Shown piece by piece: positions 34,682 through 43,214 of a DNA stretch of 64,000 nt. The stretch's first letter is position 1, and each line of letters opens with the position of its first letter. The notes below the pieces were generated by a model, which ran no database searches, was not told the DNA's origin, and saw nothing but the letters and a program-made list of their open reading frames with translations. The translations under genes were made by a program, and so were the position numbers. The DNA is from Halostagnicola larsenii XH-48 (GTDB lineage Archaea; Halobacteriota; Halobacteria; Halobacteriales; Natrialbaceae): the NCBI RefSeq assembly GCF_000517625.1, contig NZ_CP007055.1:682001-746000 (forward strand), read 5' to 3'.

Positions 34682-35335
34682 ATGGATACACTTCGTCGTT
34701 CACTCCTCGCTGTCGCCGTCCTCACAGCGGTCGTTGCGACGGCAGCGATCGGCGCGTCCGCAACGCCTTCGGAGACGCTCGTCGTCACAGATGCCGAAAC
34801 CGGAGACACCCTTCTCGAGACCCCGGTCAGCGAGGGCGATAACGTCACGCTCGCGTACACACACAGCGTCGAGAAGACGCCGGTCAAAGACATCTACGTC
34901 GTCGACGACTCCGAGCTTCGAACCGATCGGATGGTGTTTCACTCTCACGGCGCGGGGTTACCGTCCGATGCGGATATCGAAGAGACCGACGAGGGGTTCG
35001 TCGTTCGTCCGAACGCGTCCTACGAGACGCTTTCTGTCGTGCCGGGATCGATCGCCGGCCACGAACTCGTCGTCGTCGGCGAGCGATACGATCTGGTCGA
35101 ACTGTCCGATGGACCCGTTCGTATTACGCTCGAGGATCGCTCCGTCGGCGACCGGATTACCGGTCTTTTCGCTTCGACGGGGGGTCCGAACGAGTCGCAG
35201 TGGGAACCGAATTCGGACGAGTCACCGTGGGTGCCAAATTCGAACGGGTTCCACGTTGAACCGACGCTCGAGCTATCCGACCAGCAGCTACCGGCCTCGG
35301 ACGGCCCCTCAGCAACCGATCCGGACACGAGATAG
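34682..35335 (+). CDS. DUF1850 protein associated with the TAXI-TRAP system
   Basis: A 217-residue exported protein with an N-terminal hydrophobic signal segment (LLAVAVLTAVVATAAIGASA). The DUF1850 hallmark is NVTLAYTHSVEKTPVKDIYVV followed by RMVFHSHGAGLP. The C-terminal 50 residues are Pro/Ser/Asn-rich. DUF1850 genes typically lie between TAXI binding proteins and fused permeases, as here. The function is unknown, perhaps permease assembly. The ATG at 34682 is preferred to the GTG at 34628, since it opens directly on the signal peptide. Confidence 0.85.
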   Translation: MDTLRRSLLAVAVLTAVVATAAIGASATPSETLVVTDAETGDTLLETPVSEGDNVTLAYTHSVEKTPVKDIYVVDDSELRTDRMVFHSHGAGLPSDADIEETDEGFVVRPNASYETLSVVPGSIAGHELVVVGERYDLVELSDGPVRITLEDRSVGDRITGLFASTGGPNESQWEPNSDESPWVPNSNGFHVEPTLELSDQQLPASDGPSATDPDTR

Positions 35336-35344
35336 AGAGCTACT

Positions 35345-38065
35345 ATGGGTACAGACACCGACGAGACGGAAGCGCTTTCGGACGAAGAACAGGCGGAGAT
35401 TATCCAGGAAGTCGAACGCCGACGGACGCTCCGGGGGGCCGCGGTGATCGTCGTCGCGCTCATCGGAATCTCGTTCTCGGCGTTTCAGCTGTGGCTCGCC
35501 GCTCGCAGCTACCAGTTCGCGCTCACGCTGCCGGTGCTCGGTGAGGTTCAGTTCGGCTCGCTCCAGCAACTGCAGGTCAACGCGATCCACGTCACGTTCG
35601 CGCTCGTTCTGGCGTTCCTGTTGTGTCCCACGACGCGCGGAGACGGGTTCGTCTCGAGGCGTCTCGCACGGCTCGAGCCGGCGGTACGGGATCGGTTCGG
35701 AGCGGATGCAGTCCCGACGCGGCTCGTCGAACGGCTCGGAGACGGCGTTCGCTGGGCGGCCGTCGATCCCGAACTGAACCGGATCACGCCGGTCGATTGC
35801 TGTCTGGCGCTGCTTTCGCTTGCCCCCTGTTACTACATCGTCACGGAGTTCGAGGAGATTCAGACGATCGCGTTCCAACGCTTCTCGGCGACCCGGCCGG
35901 TACAGGAGGTGTACCCGATCCTCGAGCCGATTGTCAGTGCCATCGCTACGCTGGGGATTCCGATCGACGAGGTGTCCTACGCCTTCCTCCTCGGCGTGCT
36001 CGGGTTGTTGTTGGTGCTCGAGGCGACGCGTCGGACCCTCGGGGTCATCTTGATGTCGCTGGTCGGCTTTTTCATCGTCTACGCCAAATGGGGCCACTTC
36101 GTCCCGCGCGATTCGGTGATCGGCGCGCTGGCGGTCCAGCCCGAAACCTGGACCGAGATCGTCTACAACTTGTGGTACACTGTCGAGGCGGGGGTGTTCT
36201 CTACGCCAGTTACGGTGAGCGTCCGCTTTATCTACATCTTCATCCTGTTCGGCGCGTTCCTCGAGATGAGCGGGGCCGGCAAGTGGTTCATCGATCTGGC
36301 GTACTCGCTGACGGGAACCCGAAAGGGCGGGCCGGCGAAAGCCAGCACCGTCTCGAGTGGCTTCATGGGAATGCTCTCTGGCTCGTCGATCGCGAACACG
36401 GTGACGACCGGCGCCTTCACGATCCCGCTGATGAAGCGGTCGGGATACACGCCGTCGTTCTCGGGTGCGGTCGAGTCCGCCGCGTCCTCGGGTGGGCAGA
36501 TGCTCCCGCCGGTGATGGGGGCTGCCGCGTTCCTCATCGTCGAGTTCACGGGAACGCCGTACCCGGACGTGATCGTCGCCGCGACACTGCCCGCGATCGC
36601 CTTCTTCTTCGGGATGTGGGTCATGGTCCACTTCGAGGCGATGCGGGCCGGAATCGGCGGCCTCCCGCGGGACCAGCTTCCAGACCTGCGCTCGCATCTT
36701 CGCGGCGGCTGGTTTTACCTGATCCCGCTGGCGCTCCTGTTGTATTTTCTGATCATCGCTCGACTGTCGATCAATCGGGCCGGCTGGTACACCATCGTCG
36801 CCGTCGTGGCGCTCATCGCGGCCCTCGCCGCGTACGACGAACGGACCAGACTCCCGCTGTTCGGCGGGATTGTCGCGCTCCTCGCCGCCCAGTTCGGCGC
36901 CTACGCGTTCTACGGCGGTGGAACCCTCGAGGCACTCGCGACTATCGCTACCGGGCAGCCCGCCGGTGGTGCGCTCGCGCTCGGGAGTGCGGCGACCGCC
37001 GCCGTGGCGGATCTGGGCACGATTACGATTCTCGTCAGCGTCGCCGTTCTGCTGGTTCGTCCCCGGATCGATGCCCCGCTTCTCGAGTTGGACGATTCGG
37101 TCGAGACGACGATACAGCGGAGCACACAGACGCTCGGGCGGCCATCGCTCGCGAGCAAGGCGTGGTACCGGTTCGGCGGGTTCGTGCTGAAGTCGATGGA
37201 TTCGGGCGCTCGCACGGCGACGACGGTCGTCATCGCCGTCGCCGCGGCGGGTATTATCCCCGGCGTGATCAGCCTCTCCGGTCTCGGACCGAACCTCGCC
37301 GCGCTCATCAGTTCGGTGAGCGGGGATTCGATGCTCCTGTTGCTCTTGCTCACCGGATTCGCCGCGATCATCTTCGGCATGGGGATGCCGACGACGGTCA
37401 TGTACATCATCCTCATCGCGATGCTCGAGACGCCGATCGAGCAGGGGACTGGGATCGCGATCCTCGCGGCGCACCTCTATATCCTCTATTTCGGCTTGAT
37501 GGCCGACGTGACGCCGCCGGTCGCGGTCGCCGCCTTCGCCGGTGCCGGGGTAGCGAAAGCCGACGAGTTCAAGACCGCAACGACCGCGTTCTTACTGTCG
37601 TTAAACAAGATACTCGTGCCGTTCGCGTTCGTCTTTTCCCCAGGTATCCTCCTGTTGCGCGAGCGGGAGACGGGGTGGGATATCATCGGCCTGGCGGACG
37701 TTCTCGACGTCGGCTTTTTCGTTCCGGCGGTCGTGATCCCGGTGCTCGGAATGTTTCTCGGCGTGTACGCCCTCGGCGTCACGATTATCGGATACCAGCA
37801 TTCGCCCGTCGGCCAAGTGGCGCGCGGCCTGTACTCGATCGCATCGATCCTATTGATGGTCCCGGAACTGCTCTTGCTGGTCGTCGAGGCGTTGTTGGGG
37901 ATGGCCGGGGTTCCGTCGTTTTTGACCATCTTCGCGATCACCTTCCCGCTGCGGCTCGTCGGACTGGGGCTGCTCGTCGGCCTCTCGATCCGCAATCGAT
38001 CGGGAACCGCGGGCGAAATCGACTCGAGCGTCACCGGGCCGGCGACCGGAGAGGCTGACGACTGA
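35345..38065 (+). CDS. TRAP transporter fused permease (DctQ-DctM type, TAXI family)
   Basis: A 906-residue membrane protein combining small (DctQ-like) and large (DctM-like) subunits. N-terminal helices (about residues 30-260) are followed by a TRAP large-subunit core, with MSGAGKWFIDLAYSLTG, SGFMGMLSGSSIANTVTTGAFTIPLMKRSGY, SSGGQMLPPVMGAAAFL and a second repeat GMGMPTTVMYIILIAML. It drives solute uptake with an ion gradient, probably Na+ in a halophile. It starts 9 nt after the DUF1850 stop, so the three genes form one operon. Confidence 0.92.
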   Translation: MGTDTDETEALSDEEQAEIIQEVERRRTLRGAAVIVVALIGISFSAFQLWLAARSYQFALTLPVLGEVQFGSLQQLQVNAIHVTFALVLAFLLCPTTRGDGFVSRRLARLEPAVRDRFGADAVPTRLVERLGDGVRWAAVDPELNRITPVDCCLALLSLAPCYYIVTEFEEIQTIAFQRFSATRPVQEVYPILEPIVSAIATLGIPIDEVSYAFLLGVLGLLLVLEATRRTLGVILMSLVGFFIVYAKWGHFVPRDSVIGALAVQPETWTEIVYNLWYTVEAGVFSTPVTVSVRFIYIFILFGAFLEMSGAGKWFIDLAYSLTGTRKGGPAKASTVSSGFMGMLSGSSIANTVTTGAFTIPLMKRSGYTPSFSGAVESAASSGGQMLPPVMGAAAFLIVEFTGTPYPDVIVAATLPAIAFFFGMWVMVHFEAMRAGIGGLPRDQLPDLRSHLRGGWFYLIPLALLLYFLIIARLSINRAGWYTIVAVVALIAALAAYDERTRLPLFGGIVALLAAQFGAYAFYGGGTLEALATIATGQPAGGALALGSAATAAVADLGTITILVSVAVLLVRPRIDAPLLELDDSVETTIQRSTQTLGRPSLASKAWYRFGGFVLKSMDSGARTATTVVIAVAAAGIIPGVISLSGLGPNLAALISSVSGDSMLLLLLLTGFAAIIFGMGMPTTVMYIILIAMLETPIEQGTGIAILAAHLYILYFGLMADVTPPVAVAAFAGAGVAKADEFKTATTAFLLSLNKILVPFAFVFSPGILLLRERETGWDIIGLADVLDVGFFVPAVVIPVLGMFLGVYALGVTIIGYQHSPVGQVARGLYSIASILLMVPELLLLVVEALLGMAGVPSFLTIFAITFPLRLVGLGLLVGLSIRNRSGTAGEIDSSVTGPATGEADD

Positions 38066-38104
38066 GCACCCGCCGACCAACCCCGCCGGCGAGCTGGTGG
38101 GTCA

Positions 38105-38518
38105 TCACCCGAGTTCTTCGTCGAGAATCAGCCGCGTCTTCGTGCTCACGACCTCGTCTTGCTCGCGCGCGTTCGTGATGAGTTCGTTGACGCCTCGCGT
38201 GTCCGCCGCGTCGACGACGAGCACGATGTCCTGTTCGCCGGATACTTGCCAGACGAAGTCGACTTCCTCCCACTCGGCCATGCGGTCGGACACGTTCGCC
38301 GTGTCGACGTCGACCGCGACGCTGACCTCGATCATCGCCTTTACGTTCCCTGTTCGCGTCGAAATCGTAAATCGCTCGATGATATCCTCGTCCATCATGC
38401 GCTCGACGCGGTTGCGAACCGTTCCCTCGCTGGTTCCCACCTCGTCTGCGATCTCGGTGTAGGGCGTCCGGGCGTCCCACCGGAGGACGTTCAGGATTCG
38501 CCGGTCCAACTCGTCCAT
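38105..38518 (-). CDS. Lrp/AsnC-family transcriptional regulator
   Basis: A 137-residue regulator. The N-terminal winged HTH is MDELDRRILNVLRWDARTPY ... EVGTSEGTVRNRVERMMDE, and the C-terminal RAM/ligand domain is AMIEVSVAVDVDTA ... VSGEQDIVLVVDAADTRGVNELI. Such proteins sense amino acids and bind palindromes as dimers or octamers. It is divergent from carA, and a perfect 15-bp palindrome lies between them, so it probably regulates carA and itself. The ATG at 38518 is chosen; a GTG at 38542 would add eight residues. Confidence 0.88.
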   Translation of the reverse strand: MDELDRRILNVLRWDARTPYTEIADEVGTSEGTVRNRVERMMDEDIIERFTISTRTGNVKAMIEVSVAVDVDTANVSDRMAEWEEVDFVWQVSGEQDIVLVVDAADTRGVNELITNAREQDEVVSTKTRLILDEELG

Positions 38519-38551
38519 GGGCGGTAGCTTCGATCGACTCACACTTACCGA

Positions 38552-38566
38552 TTACGAATTTCGTAA
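38552..38566. promoter_or_regulatory. Perfect palindromic operator between lrp and carA
   Basis: TTACGAA-T-TTCGTAA, a 7-1-7 perfect inverted repeat, lies 52-66 nt before the carA ATG, just upstream of its TATA element. Its size and symmetry suit an Lrp-family dimer. It also falls within the region where the divergent lrp promoter should lie, so it could mediate autoregulation. Confidence 0.6.
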
Positions 38567-38586
38567 CTCAGCTTCGAAGACAACAC

Positions 38587-38618
38587 TTATGATGGTCGCA
38601 CAAATACGTAGTTCGTAA
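38587..38618 (+). promoter_or_regulatory. carA promoter: TATA element and second operator at the start
   Basis: TTATGA at 38587-38592 is centred about 28 nt before the carA ATG, indicating a leaderless transcript. From 38604 to 38618 the sequence ATACGTAGTTCGTAA matches 12 of 15 positions of the upstream palindrome and covers the predicted transcription start and first base of the ATG. Binding there would block initiation. Confidence 0.5.
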
Positions 38619-39691
38619 TGACAGCAGCCTACGTAGCACTGGAAGGTGGCCACGTGATCGAGGGCCGTGGCCGTGCTTCGGGAACCGCTCGTGGGGAATT
38701 GGTTTTCACGACAGCGTACTCGGGATACGAAGAGAGTCTCACCGACCCCTCTTACGAGGAACAGGTGCTGACCTTTTCGTACCCGCTGATCGGTAACTAC
38801 GGCGTCCGAGAGGAACGCTTCGAGTCCGATCGCATCCACCCGCGAGCGGTCCTCGCTCGAGAACTCACCGAGGACGTTTCCGAGTGGCTCGAGAGCGAGG
38901 GCGTTCCCGCACTGGACCACCTCGACACGCGCGAGGTCGTCACCGACATCCGCGACGGCGGCGCGATGAAGTGCGGTATCGCCGTCGGCGAGGACGTCAC
39001 CCCCGAGGACGCACTCGAGGAACTCGAGGCCTGCAAGGGGATGAGCGAACACACCGAGATCGGCGAGCAGGTCAGCGTCGATGACGCCGTCGTCCACGGC
39101 GAGGACAACGACGGCGAGACGGTCGCGCTCGTCGACTGCGGCGCGAAGGGTTCGATCGTTTCCTCGCTGCTCGAGCGCGACGCGACGGTACACGTCCTGC
39201 CACACGACTCGACGGTCGCCGAGGTCGAAGCGATCGACCCCGATATCCTGTTCATCTCGAACGGACCCGGCGATCCCGCGAACTTCGAGCAGGCGATCGC
39301 GCTCGTCGAGGCGTTCGTCGAAGACACGCCCGTCGCGGGCATCTGTCTCGGCCAGCAGGTCGTCGCCCGCGCGCTCGGCGGCTCGACGGCAAAGATGGAC
39401 TTCGGCCACCGCGGCGTCAACCAGCCCGTGCTCGACCTCGAGTCCGGACGGGTCGTCATGACGACTCAGAACCACGGCTACACCGTCGCGGAACCGGGCG
39501 AGCACCTCGAGGTGTCCCAGATCAACGTCAACGACGACACGCCGGAGGGCCTCGACGGTATCGAGTACGACATCCTCACCCGTCAGTACCACCCCGAAGC
39601 TAATCCCGGCCCGGAGGACACCTTCGACTTCTTCGACGACGTGTTGGCGATGGGCGAGCGGCCCCCTCAAGCGGTCCCGGCCGACGACTGA
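38618..39691 (+). CDS. carA: Carbamoyl-phosphate synthase small (glutaminase) subunit
   Basis: A 357-residue protein. The N-terminal CarA domain has RGELVFTTAYSGYEESLTDPSY and FSYPLIGNYG. The C-terminal class I glutamine amidotransferase has the nucleophile Cys in GICLGQQ and the catalytic His-Glu in YHPEANPGPED. It delivers ammonia from glutamine to CarB for carbamoyl phosphate used in arginine and pyrimidine synthesis. carB is not adjacent: the next gene is an unrelated membrane protein. Expression is probably controlled by the divergent Lrp protein. Confidence 0.96.
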   Translation: MTAAYVALEGGHVIEGRGRASGTARGELVFTTAYSGYEESLTDPSYEEQVLTFSYPLIGNYGVREERFESDRIHPRAVLARELTEDVSEWLESEGVPALDHLDTREVVTDIRDGGAMKCGIAVGEDVTPEDALEELEACKGMSEHTEIGEQVSVDDAVVHGEDNDGETVALVDCGAKGSIVSSLLERDATVHVLPHDSTVAEVEAIDPDILFISNGPGDPANFEQAIALVEAFVEDTPVAGICLGQQVVARALGGSTAKMDFGHRGVNQPVLDLESGRVVMTTQNHGYTVAEPGEHLEVSQINVNDDTPEGLDGIEYDILTRQYHPEANPGPEDTFDFFDDVLAMGERPPQAVPADD

Positions 39692-39858
39692 GCGATCCGT
39701 AGCGCCGTTGTCGCTCGTTTTCCCGTCGTGATCGAACGTTCTTGTATCGTAATCGAGACGTCCCTAACACCGTGACCGCGTCGTTTCCCGCATCGGTTTC
39801 TGTTGTCGTCGGTTCGAACTCGCAACCTTCAACAGCCGTTCGTCCGTTATCCCGGGCA

Positions 39859-40392
39859 ATGAACCGGCCGCTCGGGCTCGAGGGCTTCGCCACGCAGAGT
39901 CGCCTCCAGCACGCGCTCACGGTGGTCGGCGCGCTCGTCGTCTTCTGGATCGGTTACTTCGGCGGCGTCTGGGCCGTCTACGGCGAGCTCTCGGCGCTTT
40001 CTCTCGAGTCGAATATCGCGGCACAACGAGTCGGCGGTGCGGCCGGTGGCGTCGTCGTCTGGACGTACTTTTCGATCGCGTTCGTCCGCGGCTACGGCGG
40101 TCCGGTCTTGAACACGCTCGCGTACCCGCTCGCCATCGTCATCGTCGCTCCGTTTCCCGCTCGTTGGCTTCTGTTCGGCCCCGATATCGGCGGCCTCGTC
40201 GACCGGTTCGTCGGCCTGTTCGTCTTCGAACCGCTTTTCACCACGATGATCGCCGCCGTTCCCGGCCTCGGCGCGTGTGCCATCGTTCTGGCTCTCTGGG
40301 CGTCGACGCTCGAGGACGACCGCAGACGCGAATGGGAGCGCCGACACCTCTCGACATCGTTCTACGAGACGTTCGTCGAACGGGATGAGTAA
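39859..40392 (+). CDS. Integral membrane protein, ~4 TM segments (177 aa)
   Basis: A 177-residue membrane protein with a short polar N-terminus (NRPLGLEGFATQSRLQ) and four hydrophobic segments: TVVGALVVFWIGYFGG, GGVVVWTYFSIAFV, PLAIVIVAPFPARWLLFG and TTMIAAVPGLGACAIVLALW. The C-terminus is a charged Arg/Glu-rich cytoplasmic tail. I recognise no family signature. The ATG at 39859 is used because the sequence upstream translates to a Ser/Val-rich stretch without haloarchaeal character. Confidence 0.65.
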   Translation: MNRPLGLEGFATQSRLQHALTVVGALVVFWIGYFGGVWAVYGELSALSLESNIAAQRVGGAAGGVVVWTYFSIAFVRGYGGPVLNTLAYPLAIVIVAPFPARWLLFGPDIGGLVDRFVGLFVFEPLFTTMIAAVPGLGACAIVLALWASTLEDDRRREWERRHLSTSFYETFVERDE

Positions 40393-40425
40393 GCTGTCGA
40401 CCGGGCGGATTACTCGCCGCGTCGC

Positions 40426-41160
40426 TCACTCGAACGAATAAACAACAGTCGCGCTCGCACGCACGGTGACCGGCCCGGAGTCGATATCGGTGGTCGGCGC
40501 GGCCCCGCCGTCCGATTCGGCGGCAGTCGTACTCGCGTCGTACCGGACCGGTTGCACGTCGGCGTTGCTCGTCGAGACCGACTTTGTTCCGGTGAGTTCG
40601 ACGCCGCGATTGTCCGCGATGTGGGCGGCTTCGTCGTCGGCGTTCTCGAGCGCACTATCGATTGCCTCGTCGCGTACCTCCGCCCGTAACTCGTCGCTCA
40701 GCGTAAAGTTCACTCGGCCGATGTCGTCGGCACCGGCCGCGGCGGACGCATCGATGATCTCCCCGACGCGGTCGACGTCGTCGATTTCGACCTGGAACTG
40801 ATGGGTTCCCACGTAACCCGACTCTTCGTATCGGGTTCGAACCTCGTACCGTCCGGACTCGATGCGTTCGTCGGGAATCTCGAGGTCGTCGAACGTCTCT
40901 CGAAGCGTCTCGGATCGGGCCGCGAGTTCGTCGCTTACCTCCTCGGCGCTGTCGCCGGTGGCTTCGATGCCGATACTCGCGACGGCCTCGTCCGGTTCGG
41001 TCTCGACCTCGCCGGTCGCCTGTACCTCGATTTCGTTGCCGCTCGAGTCGGTTTCGTCGCCGGATTGGCCCTCGTTGTCGGTCACGGCGCTGGCGAGACA
41101 GCCTGCGGTAGTTACGGTCAGTCCAGCGGCCGTCGCTGCGAGGAGTCGTCGTCGATCCAT
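40426..41160 (-). CDS. Lipoprotein with SIMPL (DUF541) domain
   Basis: A 244-residue exported protein. A Tat-like MDRRRLLAATAAGLTVTTAGC puts lipobox Cys at residue 21, followed by an acidic Asn/Ser linker. The SIMPL domain runs from about residue 43: IEVQATGEVETEPDEAVASIGIEATGD, then a long helix (LAARSETLRETFDDLEI), YEVRTRYEESGYVGTHQFQVEI and a late region VTVRASATVVYSFE. SIMPL proteins are periplasmic and surface proteins of uncertain function. It lies downstream of the purN-purH gene, with terminator-like repeats in between. Confidence 0.87.
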   Translation of the reverse strand: MDRRRLLAATAAGLTVTTAGCLASAVTDNEGQSGDETDSSGNEIEVQATGEVETEPDEAVASIGIEATGDSAEEVSDELAARSETLRETFDDLEIPDERIESGRYEVRTRYEESGYVGTHQFQVEIDDVDRVGEIIDASAAAGADDIGRVNFTLSDELRAEVRDEAIDSALENADDEAAHIADNRGVELTGTKSVSTSNADVQPVRYDASTTAAESDGGAAPTTDIDSGPVTVRASATVVYSFE

Positions 41161-41250
41161 ACACTCCGATTGGAGCAGTGACAAATAGCCTCTTCCCAAG
41201 CTGAAACGAGCGTTTGAGCTACGAAAGACGGTCGAACGGAATAGCCGTGA

Positions 41251-41428
41251 CTCCGTCGCTGCCGCTCAGTCGTGTCGAAAACAACGGAAGACTCGCTCCG
41301 CTCGTCTTCCGAGCGTTCGATACTCTGTCGCCTAACTCCATCGTATCGAAAACAACGAAAGATCCGCCCCGCTCGTCTTCGGAGCGTTCGGCATTCCGTC
41401 GCTACCGCTCAGTCATGCCGAAAACTCC
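41251..41428 (-). repeat. 71-bp degenerate tandem repeats at the 3' end of the purN-purH gene
   Basis: Two copies starting TCGAAAACAACG at 41275 and 41346 (period 71) share GCTCGTCTTC and GAGCGTTCG blocks. Both ends of the array carry another shared segment, CCGTCGCT(G/A)CCGCTCAGTC, at about 41253-41272 and 41397-41416; the right-hand one overlaps the purH stop codon. The array therefore looks like duplicated copies of the gene's own 3' end. The copies differ at many positions, so it is not very recent. Confidence 0.65.
41275..41311 (-). terminator. Intrinsic-type terminator downstream of the purN-purH gene
   Basis: On the minus strand, CGGAAGAC (41311-41304) pairs with GTCTTCCG (41292-41285), an 8-bp stem with an 11-nt loop, followed by TTGTTTTCG. 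It lies in the 71-bp repeat. The other repeat copy keeps the T-rich part, but its stem is weaker. Confidence 0.55.
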
Positions 41429-43046
41429 GCTGGCCCGTAAACGCCATCGCGATGTCGTGTTCGTCCGCGGCCGCGATCACGTCCTCGTCGTTGACCGAGC
41501 CGCCGGGCTGGACAACGGCTTCGATGCCGGCGGACGCGGCTTCTTCGATGCCGTCCGGGAACGGGAAGAAGGCGTCAGAAGCCATCACGGCTCCCTCGGC
41601 GTCCTTGCCCTCCGCGTGTTCGTCGGCTTTCATCGCCGCGAGTCGCACGGCATCGACGCGGGAGACCTGTCCCATGCCGACGCCGACCGTCTCGGTTCCC
41701 TTGGTGAACAGGATGCCGTTTGACTTGACGTGTTTGAGCGTTTGCCAGCCGAAGACCATCGACTCGAGTTCCTCGTCTGTCGGCTCTCGCTCGGTGACGA
41801 CCTCGAGGTCGTCGACGGATATCGACTGCATGTCGCGTTCCTGGACGAGCCGTCCGCCGACGAGCGGCTTTTCGGTGAAGCGCTCGGTTCGGTCGCCCAG
41901 TGCTCCAACATCGAGCACCCGAAGGTTATCCTTCTCGAAGAGAATCTCGAGGGCGTCCTCGCTGTAGCCCGGTGCGACGACGACCTCCTTGAACGAGTCG
42001 ATAACCTGTTCGGCGGTTTCGGCGTCGCACTCGCGGTTGAGCGCGACGATGCCGCCGAACGCGCTCATCGGGTCCGTCGACAGGGCCTTCTCGTAGGCCT
42101 CGGCGAGCGAATCCGCGGTCGCACAGCCCGCCGGGTTCGTGTGTTTGATCACCGCTGCGGCCGGTTCGTCGAACTCCTTGATCAGGTTGAGCGCGCCGTC
42201 GACGTCGTTGTAGTTGTTGTACGAGAGCGCTTTGGCTCCCTCGTTTAACTGCTCGGCGTGGACGACGGACGCTTCGTCGCAGGTGTGATCGATGTACACC
42301 GCAGCGTCTTGGTGGGGATTCTCGCCGTATCGAAGCGTCTCGAGTCGGTCGTTCGAGACGAGCCGTCGACCCGGCAGGCCGTCGTGGTCGCCCTCGGCGG
42401 TGGTCGCGACGTCGGCGTCGACGGTGACGGTTCCCGCGTCTTCGTCGACCGTGACCGCGCCGTCGGCGAACCACTTCACCGCCCGCGGGTACGCTCGGAA
42501 CTCGCCCTCGTAGAGCACCCGGTCGGCGAGCGAGTCCTCGTCGTCGCCCTCGTAGACCGGAATCGGTTCCTGGGTCACGATCGGGCCGGCGTCGACCTCG
42601 CTTTCGACGACGTTGCCCTCGTCGTCGGTCGCGTCGGTGACGACGTGGACCGTACAGCCGGTCGTCGAGACGCCGGCCTCGAGCGCGTCGCCCCAGGCGT
42701 CCATACCGGGGAACGACGGCAGCAGCGAGGGATGGACGTTCAGCGTCGTCGGCGCGGACTCGAGGAACGTGTCCGTCAGTATACGCATGTAGCCGTCCAG
42801 ACAGACGAGGTCGAACTCGTAGTCGGCGAGCGCCTCGAGCACGGCCTCCTCGTGGTCGGTTCGGCTCATGTCGTCCTCGAGCGGGACGACTTCGGTCGGG
42901 ATCTCCCGTTCGGTTGCGTCCTCGCGCACCGGTGCGTCCTCGCTGGTGGTGAGGACGACCGCCAGTTCTGCGCCGCCCGGCGCGCGGTCGGCGATGTTGA
43001 GCAGGTTGCGCCCGCGGTTGCCGGCCATCCCGGCGATTCGGATCAT
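41409..43046 (-). CDS. purH: Fused PurN-like formyltransferase / AICAR transformylase (PurH C-domain)
   Basis: A 545-residue bifunctional purine enzyme. Residues about 1-215 are a PurN-type formyltransferase: IRIAGMAGNRGRNLLNI, and the formyl-folate motif NVHPSLLPSFPGMDAW with TVHVVTD. Residues about 235-545 are the AICAR transformylase half of PurH: LRYGENPHQDAAVY, KHTNPAGCATA, SAFGGIVALNRE, and QPGGSVNDEDVI ... AFTGQRSFRHD. The IMP-cyclohydrolase half is absent; archaea commonly use the separate PurO. It therefore probably carries out both formyl transfers of purine synthesis. The ATG at 43046 opens the first strand. It is divergent from purB. Confidence 0.9.
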   Translation of the reverse strand: MIRIAGMAGNRGRNLLNIADRAPGGAELAVVLTTSEDAPVREDATEREIPTEVVPLEDDMSRTDHEEAVLEALADYEFDLVCLDGYMRILTDTFLESAPTTLNVHPSLLPSFPGMDAWGDALEAGVSTTGCTVHVVTDATDDEGNVVESEVDAGPIVTQEPIPVYEGDDEDSLADRVLYEGEFRAYPRAVKWFADGAVTVDEDAGTVTVDADVATTAEGDHDGLPGRRLVSNDRLETLRYGENPHQDAAVYIDHTCDEASVVHAEQLNEGAKALSYNNYNDVDGALNLIKEFDEPAAAVIKHTNPAGCATADSLAEAYEKALSTDPMSAFGGIVALNRECDAETAEQVIDSFKEVVVAPGYSEDALEILFEKDNLRVLDVGALGDRTERFTEKPLVGGRLVQERDMQSISVDDLEVVTEREPTDEELESMVFGWQTLKHVKSNGILFTKGTETVGVGMGQVSRVDAVRLAAMKADEHAEGKDAEGAVMASDAFFPFPDGIEEAASAGIEAVVQPGGSVNDEDVIAAADEHDIAMAFTGQRSFRHD

Positions 43047-43214
43047 ACTCGAACCCGCGCTCGCAAACGGGAAAGTGATTGCGGTCTCGAGCCGGACAAT
43101 ATGCACGAACGTGGGTATTGACGTGCGTAACGAGCAGCTCTCTTCGGATCGTTATACACGCTCGTGGCCTCCCGTTTCGATACGCTTTTGGACCGCGCTG
43201 GAGGATGCTCGAGC

